64,000 nucleotides of DNA, taken from Corbicula japonica. Lineage: Eukaryota > Mollusca > Bivalvia > Venerida > Cyrenidae. This document shows, one piece after another, positions 11,320-23,577 of the stretch. Within the stretch, counting starts at the first letter, position 1; the number at the start of each line of letters is the position of its first letter. The stretch covers positions 310,001-374,000 of the forward strand of contig JAZAYU010000185.1 of assembly GCA_038501625.1 (NCBI GenBank), given 5' to 3'. The notes below the pieces were generated by a model. It saw nothing but the letters and a program-made list of their open reading frames with translations. It did no database searches and was not told the DNA's origin. The position numbers were made by a program, and so were the translations under genes.

Positions 11320-12525
11320 AAAATATTAAACAGTGTCCGCTACCAATAAGATTGTGAGCGGCTTTCATAAGTATGTCTCTGAGCAAATTGACTACATATT
11401 TCATACTTATAAACTTATCACTGGAAAAATATATGATGGTAACAATACAGTTTTTATTCATGCTCTTATCCCACTTTTATTAAGTTTATCTGCAAGTAAA
11501 TAACACATGCATGGGCTCCAATCTAATATAGAATTGAAAACTGTAGACGTAGTCCGCAGAGCAAGACTTGAAGGAACACACGCACAAGTATTATCAAATG
11601 AGAAAAATATTATAATGTTTATACGGGTTTCAAAATGGACGACTCAAACCCCAACACTAAACTCGTACCATTCGATTCTTATCAGCATTGTTGTCAAAGT
11701 TTGAATCCAATATTTTGAAAAGAAGCGGTGTAGATGCGCTCAGACATACATTGGTACATGTCCCGGTAAATGTTTCCAAAATCACCAGATTGAATACAAA
11801 ACTGTATAAAACATGATTCGATCTGAGTCAGAATTTTGACACATCTCATATATACAAGTACTTGCTCGGTAAAATGCCGTCTTACTAAACCACTGAAAAC
11901 TATGGTCGACATTGCTACTTTCCTTTTTACCAACTATCCATCAACACGAAATCACGAACCTATTAATCCCACTGTGGATACTCTTTTCTACCCCCTTTAA
12001 CTACCTTTTTTAGGGGGGGGAATATATATAGAGAGAACTTACTTAAATCAGAATCAGCACTAAAACAAACTGTAAACAGCTGTTAAAAAATGCGAATTAT
12101 ATTTTACCGCCAGATACAACATTGACATGAATCTGTACGTATATTTATAGTGATTTGTGATGATAACTATTCTACGCGGTGCATGTGAATCGTGTTTTCA
12201 GGGCCTTTGAATGTGTATTAAAATCTAATCCTTTAACTTGTTGAAGTGGGAAAAAATTGTGTTCGTCTTTATTTTAAATATGAACTCGAAAACAATAGTC
12301 TAAGAATATACATAGTTACCAAGGTGATTTTTCTGTTGTGGATGATGTACTGAGGGAGGTCATACGGTCCATGGTGTCACTTTAGAAAATAACTGTTGAA
12401 TACAACACTTTTCGGTGTAGTTATCAGCTTCAATTGCCTAACTTGATGGTAATTTCAAACCATGCAGAATGCCAATCATTTTAGGCGGCAGCATATAGGC
12501 ATACTTGAACTTTATAGTGTTAATT
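11320..12525. other. Intergenic DNA, no supported gene
   Basis: A minus-strand frame at 11933-11694 is open but has no recognisable domain, and a second frame over part of it is also open. A G9 run lies near 12010. Nothing else recognised. Confidence 0.4.
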
Positions 12526-12529
12526 GTTT

Positions 12530-12830
12530 GTGGCGTCTTAGTTGAATCGACATATATATAACAAAAATGCTCTTTCCTCTCGTTCCATTGTGGTAACCCC
12601 TCGGGTTCTCACTTTCGTTAATTGTTTGTGGTGTCCATTTTGTAACTGAGTATTATAATACTACGCTCTCCTTTCCTTTATACTTTTGGCTGGGTGGAGA
12701 GGCTGTGTCTGCTGGATGTGGCCTTTCAGATATGCATATTTCACTTATTTTTCTGTTTCGCTACGTGGGGAGGCTGTGTTTCGTGAGTGTGGCGATTCCG
12801 GATATGCATATTTCACTGTTTTATAAACAC
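12530..12830 (+). mobile_element. Penelope-like element 3'-UTR fragments (two partial copies)
   Basis: Matches the 3' untranslated end of the element at 59.7-60.19 kb: 'ttaattgtttgtgg.gtcc', 'gtggagaggctgtgt' and 'gtggcgattccggatatgca'. The last block occurs twice (about 12695-12740 and 12763-12815), so two truncated ends lie in tandem. Confidence 0.7.
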
Positions 12831-13224
12831 AGTAGTTTTGTCTGTGCTGTGTTGGGGCCGTAAAACGTCTCCCTGCACTCAATCAATAGTCTGGTATCGT
12901 TTAATCCCTCAGGGATTGTATTTTACAGTCAGTTTTTACACACCTCACCACTCACCCAAATACTCTTAATATATATCACATTGAAGGATGTATGTTCACC
13001 GACCTAATGTTATATTTAAATGGTGTTTTAGTGTTTTATCTTATTCCAGAATTTGGCCTTTTTATCTACTCGAATACATGTAGACCATTTACACTTTTGG
13101 GATCAGTGATTCAACACGTTAATATTTATAGATTGTTCAGCGTGCTATTAATAGAAAACACCATTAGCGTGCAAGCATTTATGTCATGTATTGCTTGGTA
13201 ACGTCACTAGAAATAGATGAAACG

Positions 13225-13478
13225 GGAACTTTGAAGACCCTCGGCCAACGACAAATATGAAAATATTGCAGGCTCGGTTTGATTGAGCCTGTTCATGGGC
13301 AGTAATGGAAATGCTTATTACTACCCACGCCGCCTAGCCCCGGGATGAGCGCAAGTCAATATTTACTCCAATAAACAGTACAATTTTCATCCATCCCAAA
13401 CGATGGTATGCATATGGCGGTGAACATGGAACCTTCAATGCGGTATTTTCAGATTAATACCAGTCCATGTTCATAGAA
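13225..13478 (-). repeat. Dispersed repeat family R1, copy 2 (long form)
   Basis: Reverse complement of the R1 unit: 'cgacaaatatgaaaatattg', 'ggctcggtttgattgagcct', 'gccgcctagccccggg', then 'aataaacagtacaatttt' and 'ggaaccttcaatgcggtatt'. It matches 48430-48710 over its whole length. It abuts the Penelope-like copy that starts near 13480. Confidence 0.75.
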
Positions 13479-13479
13479 A

Positions 13480-15310
13480 TGGTATTCAAGACTTTCAAAA
13501 CAGATTTGTTTTAACACCTGCTGATAAGGCTTCTAATAATGTAATTATAGTGTGACGTATACACTATATTAATGTACAAACTGAAGAGCTTAATAGCACT
13601 AATGCTGATACACTGACTTCTTCATCTGAGAGTGATATTGTTACTGTACACACTCTGCAAATTACTAAATTTAGAATCAGTGTTGAGCCGAAACAAGATA
13701 AAGTACCTACTATGTATTGGTTGCCTAAAATGCACAAAACGCCGTACAAAGCAATATTTATTGCAAACTCTAGTTCTTGTACAACAACTAAATTACCCGT
13801 GCTCTAAACATCTTATCTTACAGCAATAAAAGAACATTTAATTAGGTATTGCGAAAACGTTTTTGAAACCACTGGCAAAAAATTATTTTGGTCTATACAA
13901 AATTCAAATGAAATTTTGAAGCAGTTTAAATCAAATAATTTTCAGCCGTTCTGTTTGTCTACTTATGATTTGCCAACCTTATATACTTCTCTCCCTCATA
14001 ATTTAATAAGAGACAAGCTTGAAAAAACGTTTGCTAGAGAAAATAAAACATGTATCGCTTATACTGAACATAGGGCATTCTTTACAGATGATGGTTCTTT
14101 TGATAATTATACTTCATGGAACTGTCAAGACCTTATCCAGACGCTCACCTTTTTATTGGATAATATTTATATAAGTAATAGGCATTCCAATGGGTACTAA
14201 TTGTGCACCCCTTGTTACTGATCTGTTTTTATACTGTTATGAAAGAGGTTTTACGTTGTCTCTTGCTACCGAACATCAGGATGACATTATAACAGCCATT
14301 AACAACATCTCGAGGTACCTTGATGATTTGTTAAATATAGATAATAACCATTTTCCATAGTTGATTATTAAAATTTATCCTAATGAACTACAACTTAATA
14401 AAGCAAACACTTCAGATAAGCAAGCAAACTTTCTTGATCTTAATCTTTCTATTCAAAACGGATACGTCACTACTAAAATATATAATAAAAGAGATGATTT
14501 TAATTTTAATAATATTATACTAAATTTTCCGTTTTTAGACTGCGATCTTCCTCGTGCAACATTTCTAGAGCTTGCAATGATGTTAATGACTTCAGTGAAC
14601 GTAATCTTTGCATAAACAGAAAAAAAAATTTAAATCAAGGTTATCTGAATCACAAATTAAGGAAAACCTTTTGCAAGTTTTATCGCCGATACCCAGATTT
14701 AATTCAAAAATACACGTGCAGTTTAAAATCACTTTTCAAAATTTCAAAGTAATTTCACAGCTAGTTTTTTTATGGAGATTCTATTTATAAACTTTAAAAA
14801 ATTAAGGCAATGTTAATTTCTCCCAGTTATTCGTAAAACATCTGTAACTTCAAAACAAAGTTACCAACTTGATATTCTGCATCGCTCTGCAGGCCTGGTG
14901 ATTAACCCATCTACAGTTGATCATTATCCTTACCTCTTTGGCCTGGGGTTTATTAAGAGTTTATGAAGGTTAATGGGGAAATCTTTTCTTTAAAGAACCT
15001 AGAAGCTCGATTTGTTTTTTTTTATCCCTGTCATCGTGTTCTTGCTAATTTGACTCCAGGGACTCTGGTCTCGCTAAGATCATTGAGTACTCGCCCCGTT
15101 GTCTTTGCACTGCTATTATATCCTAATGTTTTATATGTTTGTGTTCTTTTGTTCTTTTGCACTCAACATTAAGCTGATGGGTGAGCAGGAGTTATTTTAC
15201 CAGGACAACTTGTGCTTGTTTGTTGATATGATAACCTGTTTGGGCAAGTGTGAGGTTGGTACATGTAGGAGATCTGGTACGTTTGGGTTTGTTATGCCTA
15301 TTTCGTGACC
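13480..15310 (+). mobile_element. Penelope-like RT element, degenerate copy 1
   Basis: Starts inside the ORF ('[13 protein letters not shown]' near 13497) and carries the reverse-transcriptase core in several frames: '[20 protein letters not shown]' at about 13960 (motif A), '[10 protein letters not shown]' near 14180 (motif B) and 'RYLDDLLNID' at 14313-14342, with the catalytic Asp pair intact. Frameshifts and stops break the ORF at least five times, and sequence between motifs A and B is partly deleted. The shared 3' UTR follows to about 15310 (from 'ggacaacttgtgcttg' onward it diverges). The Penelope-like label is my best judgement from motif spelling; another RT class with a YxDD box is possible. 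Confidence 0.75.
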
Positions 15311-15837
15311 TTTGCCTACGGACTGCTGGTATAATCTGTTCGTTTGAAACATGAGCATGAGGGGTATTGCCTACATTGTCAGCGTTCGGAACGCATGCTG
15401 AATGCCATCCAAGTGAATTTGAGCGGGCATATTAATTGTCCCGTCGTCATCACTATTAAACGTGTTTTATTCACGTTCACATGGAGAATTCGGTTGTACA
15501 ATAAGAATTTGTTTAAACTGTACCTTGCTGTCACTGTCTTGAACGGATATTATCAATACATAACGGCCTTGTACAAATTTAAAATAAGTATCTCTACTAC
15601 CAGTGTAGATTAAGCAATAACACCACCATTATGCATGTCCGTTTCAACGAGATGTGCTTAAATTTAATAAATTTTATGAAACCCTAGTTATACACAGATG
15701 AAATACAATAATTATTGTTCCGAGTTCGCGATGTATTTTTGGCTTTAATATATCCCACTTCTGTCACCAAATTGTAAGGATTGAAGTGTATCTGGTGTCA
15801 GTACGAATAAATTGTTCAGTAAATATTTGTAAGATAT

Positions 15838-16337
15838 NNNNNNNNNNNNNNNNNNNNNNNNNNNNNNNNNNNNNNNNNNNNNNNNNNNNNNNNNNNNNNN
15901 NNNNNNNNNNNNNNNNNNNNNNNNNNNNNNNNNNNNNNNNNNNNNNNNNNNNNNNNNNNNNNNNNNNNNNNNNNNNNNNNNNNNNNNNNNNNNNNNNNNN
16001 NNNNNNNNNNNNNNNNNNNNNNNNNNNNNNNNNNNNNNNNNNNNNNNNNNNNNNNNNNNNNNNNNNNNNNNNNNNNNNNNNNNNNNNNNNNNNNNNNNNN
16101 NNNNNNNNNNNNNNNNNNNNNNNNNNNNNNNNNNNNNNNNNNNNNNNNNNNNNNNNNNNNNNNNNNNNNNNNNNNNNNNNNNNNNNNNNNNNNNNNNNNN
16201 NNNNNNNNNNNNNNNNNNNNNNNNNNNNNNNNNNNNNNNNNNNNNNNNNNNNNNNNNNNNNNNNNNNNNNNNNNNNNNNNNNNNNNNNNNNNNNNNNNNN
16301 NNNNNNNNNNNNNNNNNNNNNNNNNNNNNNNNNNNNN
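15838..16337. other. Assembly gap (500 N)
   Basis: Exactly 500 N, a placeholder length. The right edge falls directly inside a ~145-bp satellite, so the gap probably hides more satellite. An ORF drawn through it is an artefact. Confidence 0.99.
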
Positions 16338-18140
16338 ATTTTAAGTAACAGTGACTTTGACCTTTGACGGACCTACCCCATCAGCAATCCCAAATGCGCA
16401 TTCCATAGGTTCTTACTATACACCAAGTTTCATGTCAATACGATGAACCGAACTAAAGTTATTTTCGGGAAAACCAAATTCTATTTTAAGTAAAAGTGTC
16501 CTTGACCTTTGATGGAGCGACCCCTTCAGCAAGCGAGCTCTCCACATGTTCTTACTATATACCAATTTTCATGTCAGTATAATGAACCGAACTCAAGTTA
16601 ATCGCCGGAAACCTAATTTCTATTTTTAGTAACGGTGACTCACCTTTCACAGACCGACCTGTTCTTACTATTCACCAAGTTTCATGTCGACACCATGAAC
16701 CGAACTCAAGTTAATCACTGGAAACTAAAGTTCTATTTTTAGTAATGGTGACCTTGACCTTTCACTGACCATCCCCAAAAGCAATCCCAAGTGAGCCCTA
16801 CATCTGTTCTTACTATACACCAAGTTTCAGGTCAATTACATGAACCGAACACAAGTTAATCGCCGGAAACCAAATTTCTATTTTAGTAACAGTGACCTTG
16901 ACCTTTGACGATCTGACCCAAAAAGCAATCCCAAGCGAGCACTCCACATGTTTTTACCATACAACAAGTTTCAGGTTAATGCTATGAACCAAACTTAAAT
17001 TAATCGCAGGAAACCAAATTTCTATTTTTAGTAACGGTGACCTTTTCCTTTGACGGACCGACCCCAGAAGCAATCCCAAGCGAGCTCTCAAACAGTTCTT
17101 ACTATACACCAAGTTTCAGGTCAATATCATAAATCGAACTCAAGTTAATCGCCGGAAACCAAATTTCTATTTTTAGTAACGGTTACCTTGACCTGTGACA
17201 GACTAACCCCAAAAGCAATCCCAAGTGAGCTTTCTAACTGTTCTTACTATACACCATGTTTCATGTCAATACCATGAATGGAACTCAAGTTAATCGCCGG
17301 AAACCAAATTTCTATTTTTAGTAACGGTGACCTTGACCTTTGACGGACCTACCTCAAAAGCAATCCCAAACTTGCTCTCCATCTTTTCTTACTTCACAAC
17401 AAGTTTCAGGTCAATACCATGAACCAAACTCAAGTTAAGCACCGGAAATCAAATTTCTATTTTTAGTTACGGTGACCTTGACCTTTGACAGAGCGACCAC
17501 AAAAACAATCCAAAGCGAGCTCTCCAACTGTTCTAACTAAACACAAAGACTAAGGTCAATATCATGAACTGAACACAAGTTAATAGCCGGAAACCAAATT
17601 TCTATTTTTAGTAATGGTGACCTTGACATTTGACGGACCGACCCCTAAATCAATCCCAAGCAAGCCCTCCACCTGTTCTTACTATACAACAAGTTTCATG
17701 TCAATACCATGAACCAAACTCAAGTTAATCGCCGGAAACCAAATTTCTTTTTTAGCACGGTGACCTTGACCTTTGAGGGACCGACCCCAAAAGCAAACCC
17801 ATGTGAGCTCTCCAACTGTTCTTACTATACACCAAGTTTCAGGTCAATACCATGAACCACACTCAAATTAATCGCCGGAAACCAAATTTCTGTTTTTAGT
17901 AACGGTGACATTGACATTTGACGGACCGAAAAGAAATTCCAAGCTAGCGCCCCACCTTTTGTTACTATACATTAAGTTTCAGGTCAATAACATGAACAGA
18001 ACTCAAGTTAATCGCCGGAAACCATATTTCTATTTTTAGTAACGGCGACCTGACCTTTACGGACTGACCCCAAAAGCAATCCTAAGCGAGCTCTCCACCT
18101 GTTCTTACTATACACTAAGTTTCATGTCAATACCATGAAA
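16338..18140 (+). repeat. ~145-bp tandem satellite, about 12 copies
   Basis: Each unit carries in order 'aagttaatcgccggaaacca', 'tagtaacggtgaccttgacc', 'aaaagcaatcccaagcgagc', 'gttcttactatacaccaagt' and 'ttcaggtcaataccatgaac'. Landmarks recur every 140-146 bases; one copy near 16640 is shortened. The units are a few to about 15 per cent diverged. The array ends where 'accatgaaaggatgtaataa' runs into another repeat. Confidence 0.95.
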
Positions 18141-18144
18141 GGAT

Positions 18145-18450
18145 GTAATAAGTATATGCTGGTCTACAATGTTTAGTGCCAATTCGTCAAAATAATGTTA
18201 GGGTTTCCAAGAAAAACATACTTCCTGGTTCAAATCTACTTTCGGTTTGAACCAGGAAGTAAGTTTTCCTTGAATTTCTTGTAAACCTGAATTAGACTAA
18301 ATTGAGCTTGCAAACATTAACTACATCCTTAGATAAATACATTTCTTTACTAAAATCTAGGTGGCAATAAGTATTTTCCCCAAATTTCATTTTTGAAATT
18401 TTAGCCTGTTTTCGCCATTTGCAATGTTTGCGACCTCTTAAATGTTCTCA
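18145..18450 (-). repeat. Dispersed repeat family R3, copy with internal hairpin
   Basis: Contains 'atatgctggtctacaatgtt', 'acttcctggttcaaa...tttgaaccaggaagt' (a hairpin of about 15-bp arms at 18218-18262), 'gagcttgcaaacatta', 'aaaatctaggtggcaataag' and 'cgccatttgcaatgtttgcg'. The same blocks recur at 38353-38840 and 43335-43740. Confidence 0.7.
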
Positions 18451-18454
18451 AGAT

Positions 18455-19300
18455 GGAGATACAGCTATTTTTCTTCTCAAACCGTTTTGCGTAAAGTGAA
18501 AGATTTGCTTTTAGTTATTTTGCAAGGTATTGCTCTTCGGTTGTTTATTGTCGCGCAGACAAATTTTCGCGGTTTTACGCCAAAAGATTTATTCGTGGTG
18601 TTTTGAATTAACGCTGTTACAAACAAAAATCTTATTTTCACCCTTACACTCGTCATTGCACTAGCATCGATAAAAATTAAAATAACCATAATCAAAATCT
18701 CTCTTCGAGCAAAATGCAGTTCAATAAAAGTTTGTACATCTCAGGGTCATTTATGTGTCTTAAAGTTTTATGAAAAATAGCTAGATCAAGGCATTTCCTT
18801 AATGAGCCGTGTTTTAACTTATATTTCAATACTGTTAAATAGTTGTCTATTTCATTGAAAATGGAAAAGTATCGAGGGTCATGATTTTGCCGTTAAAAAG
18901 GTCATGAAAATAGCAAATTAAACCGTTTATTATATATCTAATAAATGTAACCAATTAACAATCTGCATTTGTACCACGTGACTGTCCAATATATTCCCGT
19001 ATTGGATCCAAAAATATATATTAATTCCATATTGGACGGTTGCGTACATGTGCACTAAACGATGCTAGTCTGGTTTCCGATTTCAATCTCTAACGAATTA
19101 AAGACAGGGAACCATGCGTGCATAAAGACGCTTGTTAGTATATGTTTAAAACTGCTTGTAAAGCGTCTAGCTGACCATGACGCGTTGTTTTGTTTTGAAA
19201 GAAGTCAAAGTGTTGAAAGATGAAGAAATTTCTGATTTTATCGATGGGCAAAAAGCGAAAAACACTGTATATTTCAAATTAAACGAAAGATATATAGTAA
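18455..19300. other. Intergenic DNA with repeat fragments
   Basis: 18690-18735 shares 'tcaaaatctct.....gcaaaatgcagttcaataaa' with 11070-11110 and 37716. Near 18988-19048 'gtccaatatattcccgtatt' and 'attccatattggac' form an imperfect inverted pair related to the palindrome at 19302-19470. No gene seen. Confidence 0.45.
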
Positions 19301-19301
19301 A

Positions 19302-19470
19302 AAGGTTATTATACATTTAACTGTACAATACGGAATATATTTGGACTCGTACACAGCTTGAAAAGTCATATTGGACTCGCCTATCGGCTCGTCCAATATG
19401 ACTTTTCAAGCTGTGTACTCGCCAAAGTATATTCCCGTATTTTACAGTAAAATGTATTATAACCTATAAT
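19302..19470. repeat. Imperfect palindrome around an 8-10 bp loop
   Basis: Left arm 'gtacacagcttgaaaagtca' + 'tattggactcg' is mirrored by 'ctcgtccaatatgacttttc' + 'aagctgtgtac'. The pairing extends outward through 'aatacggaatatattt' / 'agtatattcccgtatt' and 'ttatacatttaactgt' / 'acagtaaaatgtattataa', giving arms of about 75-80 bp. Confidence 0.85.
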
Positions 19471-19786
19471 TATTTCTCGTTGTACAGTAAGTAAACCATG
19501 TAATCTCTTACATCGTTTGTTGCAAAACAAGATTAATGACTATGCAACGAGTGCACGAGAATCATTTTAATTTTATGCAGGTAGAATCTTATTCATGCAT
19601 TTTGGAACTTTACAAATTAATTATATACGTATAGTCAGTTATGTATGCAGCATGATGATAAACCGTAACGATACGTCCTCCAAGCTTAACGAAATAGTGT
19701 AAAATTTAACAATCTTCTGGTAGGAGAAACGAGATCAGAATAAAAAATATTTTATAAATGACATCTATTTTAATTGGGTATCTTAC

Positions 19787-20010
19787 CTAAATGAAAATTG
19801 CTTTACTGGTGATGTTAATGTTACATTATTCATTCCAGTCATCCAATCGTCAGAGCTAGTAAAATCAGTGCAGAAAACTGTAAGCGAAGAACTTTGACCG
19901 GAACAGTTGCTGCAGATTAAAGGACCTCCGACAACAACACTTCTTGTAGATTCATTGCAGAAAGTATCGCTCGAGTACTTTTTCCAGGACATTCGAAAAC
20001 GAACATTTAT
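19787..20010 (-). CDS. Isolated exon of a secreted/extracellular protein
   Basis: An open 224-nt block on the minus strand is bounded by a good acceptor (GGTTTTCAG, before 20010) and donor (TTTAG|GTAAGAT, at 19786). It starts in phase 0 and ends with two extra bases. The peptide begins 'INVRFRMSWKKYSSDTFCNE' and continues with 'GGPLICSNCSGQ' and 'VFCTDFTSSDDW', with four Cys in 74 residues and many Ser/Thr. The pattern (I-N-V-x-F-x-M-S-W near the start, later C-x2-C and 'CTDF') resembles a repeated extracellular module I associate with large mollusc secreted proteins, but I cannot name it. No neighbouring exons were found, so it may be one exon of a gene with long introns or a relic. Confidence 0.55.
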
Positions 20011-20014
20011 CTGA

Positions 20015-21215
20015 AAACCAAAAATCACCTGGTTGAACAATGTAGTTTAGTTTAAACATATTTTATTACCATTATTCTTTTGCATGTGGCAAAAAGATCA
20101 TTCAATAGTAAAAATTATGATACATGTAATAGGGTCGAACCACAAGTTCTTCCAACATAAGTGACGCTTCTTCCCAAAATGGTTGTAAATTACACAGGAT
20201 ATATTTTGACGGGTGGTTTAGCATGATCGTCACTATGTAAATTATTGTTATTCCTTTGACCTCACAGATCTTTGTACAAGTAAACAAGAAAGACATCCTT
20301 TTTCAAATAATGTATATATTGTATTGAGCACTTGGGCAAAGCTTACAGAATGTTCTTCACCGTATCCGATAAATAAAAACATCAAACATACGTCATACAA
20401 CTTGCACTGTTCTATTAAAACATTAATTGATTCCAATCTGTAATCATATCATAAATGCTGTTTACATATACACCATATACTTTCCCCGTACTCTAAAAAT
20501 GTGTCTGTAAGCGTTGAATGCCCAAAGCTGAATGACCATACATAAACGAACATTACCCACGACAACTCGTGCATTAAACCAGTGAACAAAACAACTTTTG
20601 ATTGGTACATTCAAAAGATCTTACCCAATCAAAGAAAAATATTTTCCGCCTAATTCGCTTCACTCAACCGGCAGAAAATACATTGTCTATAATGGCAAAA
20701 TTGATTGCAGAAATTCCACACACCAGTGCTTATTCTGCCTATGAGTTTTTTGGTAATCAGTTTACAGAGATGCTCATATGATTAAATATGGCTTGGTTGA
20801 ATTCCTTTGTAAAGCACTGGTGTGTGAACGTATGTTAATACATCTAATTAACCATAGCAAAATGAACAATGTACACGCTATAATGTTTATTATACTACCT
20901 GTCTTTGATCCTTTTACCAATCTATGTTCGCAATTGTTTATTGCTTCAATGTTTTGTTTTTGTTGTTTTTTAAGGGACGGGTGTTGGAGGATAGGAGTTT
21001 GTAAGGGGCTGTGGATTGGTTAACAGCGCGATGTGGATAAAAGCAGACATTTTTTTATGTTTGAATAGAATTACGCATTATAAATTTAACTATTAGCATG
21101 CATAATGCTACGCTCCTATGTTTTCGGACTTTAAAATGAGGTGTTTAGTTTGCTGTAAGAAATAGAGTGTGAGTTAAACTTAGTAAAAGTAAGGAACAAA
21201 TTGTCTGGAGGGATT
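20015..21215. other. AT-rich DNA, nothing recognised
   Basis: Chance ORFs only. A 13-bp inverted pair ('cacaccagtgctt' near 20719 and 'aagcactggtgtg' near 20813) bounds about 107 bp and could be a small MITE end pair, without a second copy in the window to support it. Confidence 0.35.
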
Positions 21216-21221
21216 CTTTTC

Positions 21222-21630
21222 TTCGAGTTTCGAGTTTCGAGTAGGGATCTTCGAGTTTCAAGTAGAAAACTTCGAGTTTCGAGTGGTAAATATCGAGTTT
21301 CGAGTTGAAATCTTCGAGTTTCGAGTGGAAAATATCGAGTTTCGAGTAGGGATCTTCGAGTTTCGAGTTGAAAATATCGAGTTTCGAGTAGACAATATCG
21401 AGTTTCGAGTTGAAAATATCGAGTTTCGAGTTGAAAATATCGAGTTTCGAGTTGAAAATATCGAGTTTCGAGTTGAAAATACCGAGTTTCGAGTTGAAAA
21501 TATCGAGTTTCGAGTAGACAATATCGAGTTTCGAGTAGACAATATCGAGTTTTGAGTTGAAAATATCGAGTTTCGAGTTGAAAATATCGAGTTTCGAGTT
21601 GAAAATACCGAGTTTCGTGTTGAAAATAGT
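21222..21630 (+). repeat. 21-bp tandem array (about 19 copies), orientation 1
   Basis: Unit core 'TCGAGTTTCGAGTTGAAAAT' with variants 'gtagacaat', 'gtagggatc' and 'gtggaaaat' in the second half. Since 21 is divisible by three and the unit has no stop in several frames, up to four overlapping long ORFs appear on both strands. They are repeat artefacts. The same unit in opposite orientation forms the array at 23578-24000. Confidence 0.95.
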
Positions 21631-21639
21631 GTAGTCTGA

Positions 21640-23425
21640 ATATGCAAGCAAGTGGTATTAATATCATGTTTATTTCCTCCATTTCTGATGAGTATATTTA
21701 ACACAAATATAATAGAGTACATAATATAGACACAATGAGAATAAAGCCAATTAATAACAGATGTGAAGCAAGATACATGTAAAAAGAAAATGGCTCGTTC
21801 GCCCTTATAGTAAGCCTCATAGAGTGGCAGTCGTAAGGGGAGACAATATCAGTTTTTCGTGAGCAAATAGTAAGATTTTGCTAAAACGCGCAAAGCTGAA
21901 CATTAAAACCCTACGAAATGCTTTTCATGAATTGTCATCATGTGATTAATATATGATTGAAAAATAAGGTTGAATTTAGATTAATAAATTATGCATATTT
22001 ATCAGTAGGAACAGCATTCAAATGACATCGTCGACATGGACTAGCATGTACAACAGTAATGATGTTCTCTTTCTAAACAATCAAAAGTAGAGAGACAATT
22101 CTACAGAAAATGTTACTTTTATTGAAAACATTAAATAAGCTCTGATAATATTATGGTTTTGGCTTTTACATTCAAAACATACATGAAAGAGTTCGTTGAT
22201 TACTACAGTATTACATACATCACATATTAACTGCGACTTGGATGTTTTACAACTCAGTTTTGCTAGAAATGACATATTTTCTATGCTATTGCACTTTTCT
22301 TTATCTATTTGTCAAACATTGGCCAATCTGAATGATTTATGGATGTGTCTGAAGGGTGAAAAGTCAGTATCAGCAGAAATTCCCTGTAACCAAGCGTTCT
22401 GTTCATAATGTATTGTCTTTTACATAGCAGTTTTTGTGAAACTTTTCTCGGGAATAGGCTTATCAAATCATATGTTTTCAAAATTCTGGTAACATCTGGA
22501 AAAAAACTCGATTCAGAGTACATTTTTTTCTTGTATGAAACAATCTGAGCCTAAATAACTGGAAGGCTAAATCCTTTTTATACTTTAAGCGACATAATGT
22601 ACCCAAAACAAGAAGTTTTTATTGTGGCTTCTTTTCAGGTGATAAAATTGTAATGCAGAGAGGGGTTCACAAGGGGTATTAGGTAAAGAAATTAGCAAGG
22701 AAAATCTTATATGTGCATGTATTTGTCAAAAATGCATACTGCAATTTTGGCTAAATAAAGACATCAGAATCTTGTGGATTCAGCCACATACATGTACTCG
22801 GGTATAGGCAAGAATGTATGTTTAATTTGTATCACAATGTCATGTTTTATGTGTACTTCATCTTTGTCTAACAATTTTTATCTAAGCGACTTAAAACTAA
22901 CTAAATTCTTTAGAAATGCATTGTAAGAAAGCTTATTCCGAGACTTGATAATTTTATCACATTATCTTAATTGATAGATTTTAAGTCGATATCGACATTA
23001 AAAAAGTACTGATAAATTCAGTTGGGTGTTTTACCAAAGTACCAAAACAAAAATGATATTCCAGTAAGCAAAGTGCTAGCATGAAAACGTAATCGCCAGA
23101 GCTAATAAAATGTATTAAACGAGGACTTTACATGTCAGGTCTGACAGACTCTGACCCCAGATGGAAAGGGAACTTTTAAAGTCACCGAACACGAAAATAG
23201 TAAATGGCATGGTTTCCTTAAAATAATAATTTGATAAATTTGTTTAAATATTTGAACCCTTTTTTATTTTGGTATCTTACACTAACACTCAACACCTGTC
23301 ACATTAATATTGTGTATGTCAGCTTGATGACCTGACTGCTATTTACAGAATAAACAAAAAATTTGTTTACCTTCCAGTTCAAGCATTTGAAGAAATGTTT
23401 AAAATCACTTTATAGATCATTTTTT
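21640..23425. other. Spacer between the two inverted 21-bp arrays, no gene seen
   Basis: About 1.8 kb of AT-rich unique-looking sequence. ORFs are short and have no domain signature. Confidence 0.4.
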
Positions 23426-23433
23426 GATTTCAC

Positions 23434-23462
23434 GGGTTAGGGGTTAGGGTTAGCCCTAACCC
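23434..23462. repeat. Short interstitial telomere-like palindrome
   Basis: GGGTTAG units (TTAGGG type) run up to 23453 and then switch to CCCTAACCC, giving a head-to-head junction. TTAGGG is the usual metazoan and mollusc telomere repeat. Only about four units are present, so chance or repair origin is possible. Confidence 0.6.
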
Positions 23463-23577
23463 GCTTTGTAATGGCGAATATTCTTTACCGATTTTCTTAT
23501 AGAATTCACACATTTCACATGTAAATATTTATTGTGAATATTTGATTTTGTTATTAAATAGCAGGAAACGTGAAAAA

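Noticed and set aside
11694..11933. 79-codon minus-strand ORF with several Cys
   Set aside because: A second frame is equally open over part of it, and no domain was recognised.
15786..16367. 193-codon ORF on the plus strand
   Set aside because: It reads through 500 N and only has real sequence at both tips.
21131..21722. Overlapping ORFs of 90-183 codons on both strands
   Set aside because: Produced by the 21-bp period of a tandem array; several frames are open at once and there is no domain or start context.
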